Shown here one piece after another: positions 53,860 to 63,201 of a stretch of 64,000 nt of DNA (within the stretch, counting starts at the first letter, position 1; each line of letters begins with the position of its first letter). The translations under genes were made by a program, and so were the position numbers. The stretch comes from Bacillota bacterium (lineage in GTDB: Bacteria > Bacillota > Bacilli > Desulfuribacillales > Desulfuribacillaceae), in the NCBI GenBank assembly GCA_023388635.1, contig JAEWFW010000018.1, positions 1 through 64,000 on the forward strand, read 5' to 3'. A model generated the notes under the pieces. It worked only from the letters and a program-made list of their open reading frames with translations, had not been told where the DNA came from and did not search any database.

Positions 53860-54927
53860 ATGAAAAATAATATTTCGTTAAAAGGAAAATTTAAAATAGT
53901 AGCAATGATGGCGTTGATGGCTTTATTGACATTGAGTTTAATCGCTTGCGGAGGTAAAGGCGATAGCCAACCTTCCGGAGGCATTGAAACTGGGCAGAAT
54001 TCGAACCAACAACAGCAGCAAACAGCAGATAAAGTCTTTAAAATCGGTTTAACACAGTATGCACCGCATCCTTCACTCGATAACTGCCGTGAAGGTTTCA
54101 TCGAAGGATTGAAAGAAGAGGGCTTTGAAGTTGGCAAGAATATCGAGTTGGATTTGACGAATGCCGACGGTAAAGGTGAAAATGCAGCAATGATTGCGCA
54201 AAATTATGCATCGAAGAAGTACGATATGATCGGAGCGATTGCCACGCCATCGGCGATGGCTGCACAAGCGGCGGCAGACGGCAAAAATATTCCAGTCATT
54301 TTCTCGGCTGTATCTGATCCTGTGAGCGCAAATTTGGTAGAAAGTTTGGAAACACCTAACAGAGGAACGACAGGAACATCCGATGCATTGCCATTGGAAA
54401 AACAAATGCAGATGATTCGCGCCTTCTTGCCGGATGCGAAAAAGATTGGCGTTTTATATACGACAAATGAAGTGAACTCACAGACGCATTTAGCGCAATT
54501 CGAAGCATTGGCTCCACAGTATGGTTTTGAAATTGTATCAGTTGGGGTTACAGGACCTTCCGATATTCCACTGGCTGTTGATTCTTTGCTGGCGCAAGTC
54601 GATTGTGTCAACAACTTTACAGATAATAACGTGGTAAATAATTTGCAGACATTGATTGATAAAGCGAATGCGAAGAAAATCCCTGTGTTCGGTTCCGAAG
54701 AAGAGCAAGTGAAAAACGGTTGCATTGCATCAGAAAGCATTGACTATGTGGCTTTAGGAAGAGAAACAGGAAAAATAGCGGCAAAAGTCCTCAAAGGAGA
54801 ATCTGTCAATACAGTACCGGTTAAAGTCATCAGTGACAGTAAGCCTGTGGCAAATCAAGCGGCTATGGATGCGTTAGGAATTTCCTTGCCGGCAGAATAC
54901 AAGGACAGCATTGAGTTTTTGCAATAA
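53860..54927 (+). CDS. trpX: Tryptophan ABC transporter substrate-binding lipoprotein
   Basis: A 355-aa lipoprotein of the ABC_sub_bind (PF04392) family. The signal peptide ends LSLIACGG with Cys as lipid site. A Gln-rich linker follows, then the two-lobe binding domain (about 66-350: IGLTQYAPHPSLDNCREGF, AIATPSAMAAQAAADGKNI, PVIFSAVSDPVSANLV). Proteins of this family under Trp T-boxes were predicted to be TrpX. The name rests mainly on the Trp specifier in the leader. The start at 53860 follows TTGGAGG. A 140-base gap separates it from the T-box terminator. Confidence 0.8.
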   Translation: MKNNISLKGKFKIVAMMALMALLTLSLIACGGKGDSQPSGGIETGQNSNQQQQQTADKVFKIGLTQYAPHPSLDNCREGFIEGLKEEGFEVGKNIELDLTNADGKGENAAMIAQNYASKKYDMIGAIATPSAMAAQAAADGKNIPVIFSAVSDPVSANLVESLETPNRGTTGTSDALPLEKQMQMIRAFLPDAKKIGVLYTTNEVNSQTHLAQFEALAPQYGFEIVSVGVTGPSDIPLAVDSLLAQVDCVNNFTDNNVVNNLQTLIDKANAKKIPVFGSEEEQVKNGCIASESIDYVALGRETGKIAAKVLKGESVNTVPVKVISDSKPVANQAAMDALGISLPAEYKDSIEFLQ

Positions 54928-54942
54928 AAAACGAGGTGAACC

Positions 54943-55866
54943 ATGGACGTTTTTTTAGAGATTAGCAAAGGAATTTTTGAACAAGGCTTAATCTATGGGA
55001 TTATGGCTTTGGGTGTATATATCAGTTATCATGTGCTCGATTTCCCCGATCTGTCGGTTGATGGTACGTTCCCTTTGGGAGCGGCGATCACGGCGATCCT
55101 TATCATAGGAGGCGTCAACCCTTGGTTGGCTTGCCTTCTATCGTTTTGCGCGGGAGCGGGAGCGGGAATTATTACAGGGCTATTGCATGTCAAATTGAAG
55201 ATTACTGATTTGTTGGCGGGGATTCTGACAATGACAGCACTGTGGTCGGTAAATTTGAGTATTGCTAAGACGTCATTACTGTCGACATATGGTGCCAAGA
55301 CGATTTTTAACAGCGGGCTGGCTTTATTACTCCCTGAAAGCATCGCTTCCTGGGGAGTGCTGATTCTGGTTCTGGTGTTTGCTTTGGCAATGAAGTTCTT
55401 ATTGGATTGGTATTTGACGACGAAATCGGGCATGTTGTTGCGTGCCGTCGGAGATAATCCGCAGTTAGTCACATCGTTAGCCAAAAATTCCGGTTATGTG
55501 AAAATTACCGGTCTTGCCATTGGTAACGGGTTCGCTGCTTTGGCGGGTTCGATCCTGTGTCAGCAGCAAAAATTCTTCGATGTCAATATGGGAGCGGGGA
55601 TGATCGTCATGGGATTGGCGGCGGTCATTATCGGCATGACGGTTTTCCGCAAACTTTCCTTTTTGAAAGCGACGACAATGGTCATTTTGGGAGCAATCGC
55701 GTACAAAGCATGTCTGTCGATTGCGTTGAACTTAGGATTTAATCCGAATTACTTGAAACTGATTATGGCGTTGATCTTTACGGCGGCTTTAGTGACGAAC
55801 AACTTTAGCAAAAAGAAAGAAGGGAGATCGAAGGTCCATGGACATGTTGCAGCTACAAAATATTGA
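54943..55866 (+). CDS. trpY: Tryptophan ABC transporter permease
   Basis: A 307-aa permease with about nine membrane helices, resembling the LivH/branched-chain permease type used by PF04392-type importers. The conserved loop LPDLSVDGTFPLGAAI-like FPDLSVDGTFPLGAA lies near the N-terminus and the ATPase-contacting EAA-like turn GDNPQLVTSLAKNSGY near residue 170. It is spaced 15 bases from trpX and overlaps trpZ by 29 bases. The role follows from the trio and its Trp T-box. Confidence 0.8.
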   Translation: MDVFLEISKGIFEQGLIYGIMALGVYISYHVLDFPDLSVDGTFPLGAAITAILIIGGVNPWLACLLSFCAGAGAGIITGLLHVKLKITDLLAGILTMTALWSVNLSIAKTSLLSTYGAKTIFNSGLALLLPESIASWGVLILVLVFALAMKFLLDWYLTTKSGMLLRAVGDNPQLVTSLAKNSGYVKITGLAIGNGFAALAGSILCQQQKFFDVNMGAGMIVMGLAAVIIGMTVFRKLSFLKATTMVILGAIAYKACLSIALNLGFNPNYLKLIMALIFTAALVTNNFSKKKEGRSKVHGHVAATKY

Positions 55867-56617
55867 TATGCGGTTTAATATTGGAACAGTCAATGAGACC
55901 GAAGTATTCCGTGATTTTAATTTGCATATTGCCGAAGGGCAATTTGTTTCGGTCGTAGGCAGCAATGGATCAGGCAAGACGACGACGCTCAATTTGATCT
56001 GTGGCAGCATGTCGCCGACGAGCGGTGATATTTTGCTTGATGGCAAAAGCATTTTGCGTATGTCGGAGTATGAGCGGGCGAGATTTATCGGCAGAGTATT
56101 TCAAGACCCGTCAAAGGGCACCAGTCCCTCGATGACAATTTTAGAAAATATGGCATTGGCAGATAACAAGGGCAAGGCTTTCGGACTCAGCCGGGGTGTC
56201 GACAAGAAGCGGCGTGAATCGTATAAGACACAATTGGAGCAACTGCAATTAAATTTGGAAGATAAATTGGATGTCAAGGTTGGTGCGCTGTCGGGCGGGC
56301 AACGGCAGGCATTGTCATTGTTGATCTGCACGATGACACCGATTCGCCTGTTAATTCTCGACGAGCATACGGCGGCTCTTGATCCACAGACGAGTGAGCG
56401 TATTATGGAGCTGACAGACCGGATTGTGCGTGAGAAAAAACTGACGACGTTAATGGTCACACATAACTTGCGGTACGCTGTAGAATACGGAAACCGCATT
56501 ATCATGATGAACAAAGGTGAGGCGGTCATCGATGCTACCGGGGAAGACAAAGCGCAAATAGAAATTAAAGATCTCGTACAGAAATTCAGTGAAATTAGTA
56601 TCGAATTGGGAAATTAA
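55838..56617 (+). CDS. trpZ: Tryptophan ABC transporter ATP-binding protein
   Basis: A 259-aa ABC ATPase: Walker A GSNGSGKTT (about 39-47), Q-loop in GRVFQDPSKGT, signature LSGGQRQAL, Walker B LLILDEHTAALD (with H after the catalytic E instead of P) and switch histidine VTHNL. It powers the importer formed with the two preceding genes. Its ATG lies inside the end of the permease gene, indicating translational coupling. Confidence 0.85.
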   Translation: MDMLQLQNIDMRFNIGTVNETEVFRDFNLHIAEGQFVSVVGSNGSGKTTTLNLICGSMSPTSGDILLDGKSILRMSEYERARFIGRVFQDPSKGTSPSMTILENMALADNKGKAFGLSRGVDKKRRESYKTQLEQLQLNLEDKLDVKVGALSGGQRQALSLLICTMTPIRLLILDEHTAALDPQTSERIMELTDRIVREKKLTTLMVTHNLRYAVEYGNRIIMMNKGEAVIDATGEDKAQIEIKDLVQKFSEISIELGN

Positions 56618-56662
56618 TGGAACCTGACTAACAAGATAATTGTAAATATTACAGATTGAGTC

Positions 56663-56691
56663 TTGACATATGGGGTTTACCTGTATATAAT
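56663..56691 (+). promoter_or_regulatory. Sigma-A-type promoter of the ilv-leu operon
   Basis: A perfect TTGACA (56663-56668), 17 bases, and a perfect TATAAT (56686-56691). Such a strong promoter fits an operon whose output is set by T-box antitermination. Confidence 0.88.
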
Positions 56692-56769
56692 TCTCTATAA
56701 TATTCGAACAGCATATTGAGACAGCAAACATTTTCTAAAGCATTAGCAAACGTATAATGGCATGATGAA

Positions 56770-57025
56770 AATGCGATGATGAGGACAAGTAACCAGTAGT
56801 GCAGTAGTGTACAGAGAGCCTGAGATGTTGAGAACAGGTCACTATGCTATCGGCGAACTCACCTTTAAGCAATCAACTGAAAGGATGAATTATCCGAGTA
56901 GGATTGATCGGCTGACACACGATACGTGTCCGAGAGATACTCATTATTCAATATGGGTAAATCAGGGTGGTACCGCGATCAACCTTCGTCCCTGTACATT
57001 TAGTACAGTGATGGAGGTTTTTTTA
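56770..57025 (+). promoter_or_regulatory. T-box riboswitch, Leu specifier, of the ilv-leu operon
   Basis: Stem I begins with GATGAGGACAAGTAA and contains ACAGAGAGCC. The specifier region reads GGCGAACTCACCTTT, so the codon after GAA is CTC (56858-56860), leucine. The T-box core AGGGTGGTACCGCG lies at 56964-56977. The terminator pairs AACCTTCGTCCCTGTAC with GTACAGTGATGGAGGTT and ends in seven T (56980-57025). Uncharged tRNA-Leu should allow read-through into ilvE and the following genes. Confidence 0.9.
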
Positions 57026-57061
57026 TTATTTACAAACGAAAAAGTAGGAGGTCAATGGGGG

Positions 57062-57934
57062 ATGGGTATGAAGATTTATGTAAATGGAAAGTACGTCAGT
57101 AAAGAACAGGCGACGGTTTCTGTCTTCGATCACGGATTTTTATACGGAGATGGAATTTTTGAAGGCATTCGCTCCTATGGCGGCAATGTATTTCGTCTAA
57201 AAGAGCATGTGGAGCGCCTGTATGATTCAGCAAAATCAATTATGCTGCAAATCCCGATGTCGCCCGAACAGATGGAAGAAGCCATATGTGAAACGATTCG
57301 TCAGAATCAATTACAGGATTCTTATATCCGCGTAGTCATTTCACGGGGTGTAGGTGATTTGGGAATTTGCCCGACAAAATGTGAAACTCCCAATGTTATT
57401 ATCATAGCAGCTTCCGTCAACTTGTTCCCTCCTGAATTGTATGAAAAAGGATTGCGCACCGCTACTGTATCCGTAAGACGCAACAGACCGGATGCACTGA
57501 ATCCTAAAATCAAGTCCTTGAATTATTTGAACAACATCATGGTGAAAATTGAAGCGAATCTCGCGGGAGTCAGTGAAGCAATCATTCTCAACGACCAAGG
57601 ATATGTCACAGAAGGATCGGCAGATAATATCTTCGTCGTCAAGAAAGGTCAATTGTTTACTCCACCGGCATATTTAGGAGCGTTGGAAGGAATTACTCGC
57701 CAAGCGATTATCGACATCGCGAACAAATTGGGAATCGTTGTGCGGGAAGAGCCGTTTACACTGCATGACGTATATATCGCCGATGAGGTATTCTTGACAG
57801 GCACAGCGGCAGAAGTCATTCCAGTCATTGATGTCGACGGAAGAATAATCGGTACAGGTAAGCCGGGAGCGATGACGAACCGATTGCTAGAAGAATTCCG
57901 CAAGATTGTATATATAGAAGGTACTAAATTATAG
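57062..57934 (+). CDS. ilvE: Branched-chain amino acid aminotransferase
   Basis: A 290-aa class IV PLP-dependent aminotransferase, catalysing the last step of valine, leucine and isoleucine synthesis. Markers: DHGFLYGDGIFEGIR at the N-terminus, the PLP-lysine in KSLNYLNNIM (about 153-162), EAIILNDQGYVTEGSADNIF and FLTGTAAEVIPV. The open frame extends back into the T-box leader to 56807. The start chosen is ATG 57062, 10 bases after AGGAGG, although ATG 57068 is also possible. It is the first gene of the operon. Confidence 0.93.
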   Translation: MGMKIYVNGKYVSKEQATVSVFDHGFLYGDGIFEGIRSYGGNVFRLKEHVERLYDSAKSIMLQIPMSPEQMEEAICETIRQNQLQDSYIRVVISRGVGDLGICPTKCETPNVIIIAASVNLFPPELYEKGLRTATVSVRRNRPDALNPKIKSLNYLNNIMVKIEANLAGVSEAIILNDQGYVTEGSADNIFVVKKGQLFTPPAYLGALEGITRQAIIDIANKLGIVVREEPFTLHDVYIADEVFLTGTAAEVIPVIDVDGRIIGTGKPGAMTNRLLEEFRKIVYIEGTKL

Positions 57935-57954
57935 TAGAAGGCACTAAATTATAG
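57915..57954 (+). repeat. 20-bp tandem duplication at the ilvE stop
   Basis: TAGAAGGTACTAAATTATAG (57915-57934) is followed directly by TAGAAGGCACTAAATTATAG (57935-57954), with one mismatch. It duplicates the last codons and the stop region of ilvE. Confidence 0.9.
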
Positions 57955-58011
57955 ATTTCTTAAAGTTTTTCGACGGTAGGTAAATTTGCATTTTAGAATG
58001 GAGTGAATATC

Positions 58012-59673
58012 ATGGCAAACAAAGTTACACAAGGCGTGGAAAGAGCACCTCATCGTTCGTTGTTTAAAGCGATGGGATACATTGACGAAGAATTGCGCCA
58101 ACCTTTAATCGGGGTTGTCAATTCTCATAATGAAATTATACCAGGTCATAAACACCTCAAGCAGATATCAGAAGCAGTTAAAGCAGGTATCCGTTTTGCC
58201 GGAGGCACGCCACTGGAATTCTCGACAATCGCTGTTTGTGACGGAATCGCCATGAATCATACAGGAATGCACTATTCATTGGCGAGCAGAGAATTAATTG
58301 CGGACAGTGTGGAAGTGGTGGCAAACGCCCATGATTTTGATGCGCTGGTGTTCATCCCTAACTGTGACAAAGTCGTTCCAGGCATGCTAATGGCTGCTGC
58401 GAGAATCAACAAGCCGTCTATTTTCATCAGTGGTGGACCGATGCTTGCCGGTAAATTCAAAGGGCAGAGTGTCAGTCTCAGCAGCATGTTTGAGGCGGTA
58501 GGCTCTGTAAAAGCCGGAAAAATGACCGAAGCAGATTTATATGAGATGGAAGAAAACGCTTGTCCTAGCTGCGGTTCTTGCTCAGGAATGTTTACAGCCA
58601 ACTCGATGAATTGTCTCACAGAAGCAATCGGTATGGCATTACCGGGATCAGGAACGACACCGGCAGTTTTCGCCCATAGAGAGCGGCTGGCGAAGTACGC
58701 AGGGATTAAAGTGATGGAATTACTGGAACGAGATCTTCGTCCACGTGATATCATGACAAAAGCGTTGGAAAATGCTTTAGCCGTGGATATGGCGATGGGT
58801 TGTTCATCAAATACGATTCTGCATTTACTGGCAATTGCTTATGAGCTGGATGTGAAACTGGATTTGAAACGCATTGACGAAATCAGTGGACGTACACCGC
58901 AGTTGTGCAAGCTCAGCCCGGCAGGAGAACAGCACATTGAGGACTTGTATTTTGCGGGCGGCATTCAAGCCGTCATGAAAGAATTACAGGATTATCTCGA
59001 TACAAGTGTTATGACGGTGACAGGTAAGACGTTGGCAGAAAATCTGCAACATGCACAAAACGTCAACAGCGAAGTGATTCGTTCGCCGAAAGACCCGTAT
59101 AACGCAACTGGCGGTATCGCGATTTTGTTTGGCAACTTGGCACCAGACGGAGCCGTCGTTAAGCAAGGCGCCGTAGCACCGGAGATGCTAGTGCACCAAG
59201 GACCGGCAAAAGTATTTGACAGCGAAGAAGGTGCTGTCACTGCAATTATGTCGGGACAGATCGTCAAAGGCGACGTCGTCGTCATTCGCTATGAAGGACC
59301 GAAAGGCGGACCGGGCATGCGCGAGATGCTTACACCGACATCGGCGTTGGCGGGAATGGAACTTGATAAACATGTGGCATTATTGACAGACGGACGTTTT
59401 TCAGGAGCGACTCGCGGGGCTTCGATCGGTCACGTTTCACCGGAAGCAAAGGCATATGGACCGATTGCGATTGTACAGAATGGAGATATCGTCTCCATCG
59501 ATATTCCACAGCGCAAGCTCGATATCCAGTTGTCCGATGCAGAAATCGCACAGCGACTTGAGGAATCAAGGGAAATGATTGATGCCGTACAGCCGAAGGT
59601 CACCACAGGATATTTGAAACGGTATTCTCGATTAGTACAATCGGCTAATACAGGGGCAGTTTTTGAAAAATAG
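58012..59673 (+). CDS. ilvD: Dihydroxy-acid dehydratase
   Basis: A 553-aa iron-sulphur dehydratase that makes the 2-keto acids of valine and isoleucine. Cluster cysteines are in PNCDKVVPG and in CPSCGSCSGMFTANSMNCL, and the C-terminal segment LLTDGRFSGATRG is typical. Length is normal for the family. The ATG at 58012 is preferred over GTG 58003 because GGAG lies 8 bases upstream of it. It follows ilvE by 77 bases. Confidence 0.96.
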   Translation: MANKVTQGVERAPHRSLFKAMGYIDEELRQPLIGVVNSHNEIIPGHKHLKQISEAVKAGIRFAGGTPLEFSTIAVCDGIAMNHTGMHYSLASRELIADSVEVVANAHDFDALVFIPNCDKVVPGMLMAAARINKPSIFISGGPMLAGKFKGQSVSLSSMFEAVGSVKAGKMTEADLYEMEENACPSCGSCSGMFTANSMNCLTEAIGMALPGSGTTPAVFAHRERLAKYAGIKVMELLERDLRPRDIMTKALENALAVDMAMGCSSNTILHLLAIAYELDVKLDLKRIDEISGRTPQLCKLSPAGEQHIEDLYFAGGIQAVMKELQDYLDTSVMTVTGKTLAENLQHAQNVNSEVIRSPKDPYNATGGIAILFGNLAPDGAVVKQGAVAPEMLVHQGPAKVFDSEEGAVTAIMSGQIVKGDVVVIRYEGPKGGPGMREMLTPTSALAGMELDKHVALLTDGRFSGATRGASIGHVSPEAKAYGPIAIVQNGDIVSIDIPQRKLDIQLSDAEIAQRLEESREMIDAVQPKVTTGYLKRYSRLVQSANTGAVFEK

Positions 59674-59837
59674 TTAAAAATATAACCAGCAGATAAAGAG
59701 AAATATATAGAATTTATAAAAATGCATGGCAGACAATCTGGAATTGCGAAAAAAAAGAAAATGCATAGATGAGCATTTATAGATAGAGATAAATATGGAT
59801 AGCTGGAGAAACATTATGGAAGAAAGAGGTGGGAAAC

Positions 59838-61535
59838 ATGGGTGCGAAAGAAGCGCAAAAAGTAGTTTTGAACGGTGCGCAGATATTGATTGAATGCTTA
59901 AAAATGGAAGGTGTGCAGTGTGTTTTCGGTTATCCCGGCGGACAAATCATGCAAGTGTATGATGCCCTTTATGACAGTGAAATCAGACATATTCTCACAC
60001 GTCATGAACAAGGTGCGATCCATGCCGCAGACGGATTCGCCAGAGCTAGCGGTGAAGTGGGCGTTTGCATTGCCACATCGGGTCCGGGCGCGACAAACCT
60101 AGTTACGGGGATTGCGACGGCGTATATGGATTCTGTTCCAATCGTATGCATCACGGGGCAGGTTGGTACAACGCTGCTTGGTACAGATGCTTTTCAGGAA
60201 GCGGATATTACGGGGATTACGATGCCGATCACAAAGCACAATTATCTTGTGAGGGATGTTAAAGATTTACCGCGGATTGTTAAAGAAGCGTTCCACATTG
60301 CGCGCACGGGACGTCCCGGTCCGGTTTTGATCGACCTGTGTAAAAATGCAAGCACGGGAATATCGGAGTTTCATTACCCAAAGGATGTATCGATACGCGG
60401 ATATAATCCTACGTATGCACCAAATAAAGGTCAAATTAAGAAATTGGCAAAAATTATTAAGGAAGCCAAAAAACCGTTAATTATCGCAGGCGGAGGAATG
60501 ATTCGTTCCGATGCGGCGGAAGAACTGTTTACGATTGCGACGACGTATCGGATTCCGGTTACAGCGACATTTAACGGGTTGGGGGCATTTCCTGCCAGTC
60601 ATGAACTGTCATTGGGGATGCCGGGGATGCATGGAACAGTGGCGGCAAACTGGGCGATTAACGAGTGTGATCTATTATTGAATTTTGGCGCGCGGTTTGA
60701 TGATCGCGTCATCGGGAAACTCGAAGAATTTGCTAAACAAGCTAAAGTCGTCCATGTCGATATAGACCCTGCAGAAATTGGAAAAAATATACCTACGCAT
60801 ATTCCAATTGTCGGTGATTTGAAAAACGTACTGTCTGAATTAGCTGAATTTGCTGAACCACTTGACACAGAGGAATGGATAAAACAAGTCGATGTATGGA
60901 AACAGCAGTATGAAATGCGCTATATTACGGAAGACGGTAAACTTCGTCCGCAGTTTGTCATTGAGAGCTTATATAAAAAGACAGATGGCAAAGCGATCGT
61001 AGCAACAGATGTAGGACAGCATCAAATGTGGACTGCACAGTTTTACAAATTCGACCAGCCTCGACAGTTCATTTCATCAGGAGGTCTTGGAACGATGGGA
61101 TACGGATTGCCTGCATGTCTGGGAGCACAGCTCGGTTGCCCTGATCAGCAGACGGTTTGTATTTCCGGAGACGGAAGTATCCAGATGAACATTCAAGAAC
61201 TGGCGACGATTGCGGAACATCGAATTCCTCTGAAATTGGCGATCTTGAATAACGGAGCATTGGGCATGGTGCGCCAATGGCAAGAGATGTTCTACCAGAA
61301 GCGCTATTCGCAGACGATTTTTAATCATCATCCCGATTTTATTAAACTGTCAGAAGCGTATGGAATTAAAGCGTTTCGCGCCACAACACAGGAAGAAGCA
61401 TTGAACGTCATTGAAGAGGCATTGCGCTATGACGGTCCATGTGTTATGGAGTTTGTTGTCGAGCAGGCAGAAAATGTATTTCCGTTTATACCGCCGGGAG
61501 CTCCTGTGGAAAATATGATGAAGGGAGATGAATAG
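59838..61535 (+). CDS. ilvB: Acetolactate synthase, large (catalytic) subunit
   Basis: A 565-aa TPP-dependent enzyme for the first common step of branched-chain synthesis. It has the catalytic glutamate in RHEQGAIHAADGFARASG, FAD-binding middle domain, and the TPP motif GDGSIQMN...LNNGALGMVRQW (read in parts). Start ATG 59838 after AGAGGTGGG. The 164 bases between ilvD and ilvB contain nothing recognisable. It is directly followed by the regulatory subunit gene. Confidence 0.96.
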   Translation: MGAKEAQKVVLNGAQILIECLKMEGVQCVFGYPGGQIMQVYDALYDSEIRHILTRHEQGAIHAADGFARASGEVGVCIATSGPGATNLVTGIATAYMDSVPIVCITGQVGTTLLGTDAFQEADITGITMPITKHNYLVRDVKDLPRIVKEAFHIARTGRPGPVLIDLCKNASTGISEFHYPKDVSIRGYNPTYAPNKGQIKKLAKIIKEAKKPLIIAGGGMIRSDAAEELFTIATTYRIPVTATFNGLGAFPASHELSLGMPGMHGTVAANWAINECDLLLNFGARFDDRVIGKLEEFAKQAKVVHVDIDPAEIGKNIPTHIPIVGDLKNVLSELAEFAEPLDTEEWIKQVDVWKQQYEMRYITEDGKLRPQFVIESLYKKTDGKAIVATDVGQHQMWTAQFYKFDQPRQFISSGGLGTMGYGLPACLGAQLGCPDQQTVCISGDGSIQMNIQELATIAEHRIPLKLAILNNGALGMVRQWQEMFYQKRYSQTIFNHHPDFIKLSEAYGIKAFRATTQEEALNVIEEALRYDGPCVMEFVVEQAENVFPFIPPGAPVENMMKGDE

Positions 61536-61536
61536 G

Positions 61537-62028
61537 ATGAGAAACGTTAAAAATGTCATTTCTGTCCTCGTCATTGACCAATCAGGGGTACTAAGCCGCA
61601 TTGCCAATCTGTTTAGCCGCAGAGGCTTTAACATCGACAGCATTTCAGTCGGTCCGGCAGAGGAAGCAGGGTTGTCGCGAATGACGATTGTCGTCAACGG
61701 TGATGAAGCGACAGTCGAGCAAGTGATGAAACAACTCCACAAACTGATCGATGTCATTAAAGTTCAGAATATTACTCATGATCCTAACGTCACGAGAGAG
61801 TTAGCATTAATTAAGGTCACAGTCAATCCCAATACGCGACCGGAAGTGTTAAATTTGATTGAGCCGTTCCGTGCGGCAATCGTCGATGTGAGCAGAAATT
61901 CATTGATGGTTCAGGTCATCGGTGATGAACCGAAAATCATTGCCATGTTAGAGCTGCTGCGTCCTTATGGAATTAAAGAAGTTGCCCGCACTGGTGTCGT
62001 ATCATTGCTGCGTGGCGGGACTTCCTAA
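61537..62028 (+). CDS. ilvH: Acetolactate synthase, small (regulatory) subunit
   Basis: A 163-aa protein with an N-terminal ACT domain (VLVIDQSGVLSRIANLFSRR, about 9-28, with the valine-site glycine/asparagine region FNIDSISVGP) and the C-terminal ALS_ss domain (LIKVTVNP, IEPFRAAIVDVS). It confers valine feedback on IlvB. Start ATG 61537, one base after the ilvB stop, with AAGGGAGA upstream. An in-frame ATG at 61528 overlaps ilvB but has no separate site. Confidence 0.94.
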   Translation: MRNVKNVISVLVIDQSGVLSRIANLFSRRGFNIDSISVGPAEEAGLSRMTIVVNGDEATVEQVMKQLHKLIDVIKVQNITHDPNVTRELALIKVTVNPNTRPEVLNLIEPFRAAIVDVSRNSLMVQVIGDEPKIIAMLELLRPYGIKEVARTGVVSLLRGGTS

Positions 62029-62112
62029 GAAGTTCATATGATTGCAAGTTTTTCATTGCAGTATCAATAGAAATATCACACTACAAACAATATAAAATGG
62101 AGGTTTTTTACA

Positions 62113-63105
62113 ATGGTTAAAATGTATTATGACAATGAAGCGAGTTTGGCAGCACTGCAAGGAAAAACGATCGCAGTTATCGGATATGGAAGTCAGGGAC
62201 ATGGGCAAGCACAGAACCTACGCGACAGCGGTTTAAATGTCGTTATCGGTTTGCGCAAAGGAAAATCATGGGATGTAGCAGAAGCTGATGGCTTCGAAGT
62301 ATACAGTGTAGCAGAAGCAGTGCAAAAGGCTGATTTTATCCAAATCTTGCTTCCGGATGAGCGACAAGCGCAAGTATATAAAGAAGAAATAGAGCCGTAT
62401 TTGACAGAAGGTAAGACATTGTCTTTCTCCCACGGTTTTAACGTTCATTTTGGACAAATCGTACCACCGAAAAACGTTGATGTTATGTTGATCGCACCGA
62501 AGGGTCCTGGACATCTTGTACGCCGCGTGTACACAGAAGGCGGAGGCGTACCTGGTCTGTTTGCTATCGAGCAAGACGCAACAGGCAAAGCACGTAGTAT
62601 CGCTTTGGCATATGCGAACGGAATCGGCGCAACACGTGCCGGAGTGTTGGAAACGTCTTTTAAAGAAGAGACAGAGACAGATTTATTCGGAGAACAGGCT
62701 GTACTTTGCGGCGGTGCGTCTGAGCTTGTAAAAGCAGGATTCGAAACGCTTGTAGAGGCAGGCTATCAACCGGAGATCGCGTACTTTGAGTGCCTACATG
62801 AACTTAAATTGATCGTTGACTTGATGTATGAAGGCGGCTTGAGCAAAATGCGTTACTCTATTAGTGACACAGCTCAATACGGAGACTTCATGGTTGGCCG
62901 CAGAATCATCACTGATGAAACTCGTAAAGAAATGAAAAAAGTATTAAAAGAGATTCAAGACGGAGAATTCGCACGCAATTGGATTCTTGAAAATCAAGCA
63001 AACAGACCAGTATTCAACGCGATTGCTAAGAGAGAAGAAGCACAGCAAATCGAGCAAGTCGGTCAAGAATTGCGCAAAATGATGACTTGGATCAATAAAA
63101 AATAA
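62113..63105 (+). CDS. ilvC: Ketol-acid reductoisomerase
   Basis: A 330-aa class I enzyme using NAD(P)H and Mg to convert acetolactate or acetohydroxybutyrate. The N-terminal Rossmann motif is IGYGSQGHGQAQNL (about 23-36). The knotted C-terminal domain has metal-binding D and E in KEETETDLFGEQAVLCGG and in YFECLHELKLIVDLMYEGG. Start ATG 62113 after TGGAGG. It is followed by a strong hairpin before leuC. Confidence 0.97.
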   Translation: MVKMYYDNEASLAALQGKTIAVIGYGSQGHGQAQNLRDSGLNVVIGLRKGKSWDVAEADGFEVYSVAEAVQKADFIQILLPDERQAQVYKEEIEPYLTEGKTLSFSHGFNVHFGQIVPPKNVDVMLIAPKGPGHLVRRVYTEGGGVPGLFAIEQDATGKARSIALAYANGIGATRAGVLETSFKEETETDLFGEQAVLCGGASELVKAGFETLVEAGYQPEIAYFECLHELKLIVDLMYEGGLSKMRYSISDTAQYGDFMVGRRIITDETRKEMKKVLKEIQDGEFARNWILENQANRPVFNAIAKREEAQQIEQVGQELRKMMTWINKK

Positions 63106-63132
63106 ATTTTTTGGAAAATAGATAGAAGTATC

Positions 63133-63169
63133 TGTGTCCTCTAGAACTGCTTGTGTACTAGAGGACACA
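63133..63169 (+). promoter_or_regulatory. Perfect 12-bp hairpin between ilvC and leuC
   Basis: TGTGTCCTCTAG (63133-63144) and CTAGAGGACACA (63158-63169) pair perfectly around a 13-base loop. It is followed by AAAATA, not by T, so it is not a standard terminator. It may be an mRNA-stabilising or processing element at the 3' end of ilvC. Confidence 0.8.
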
Positions 63170-63201
63170 AAAATATAGACACTCAAAGGGAGGAAACAAT
63201 C

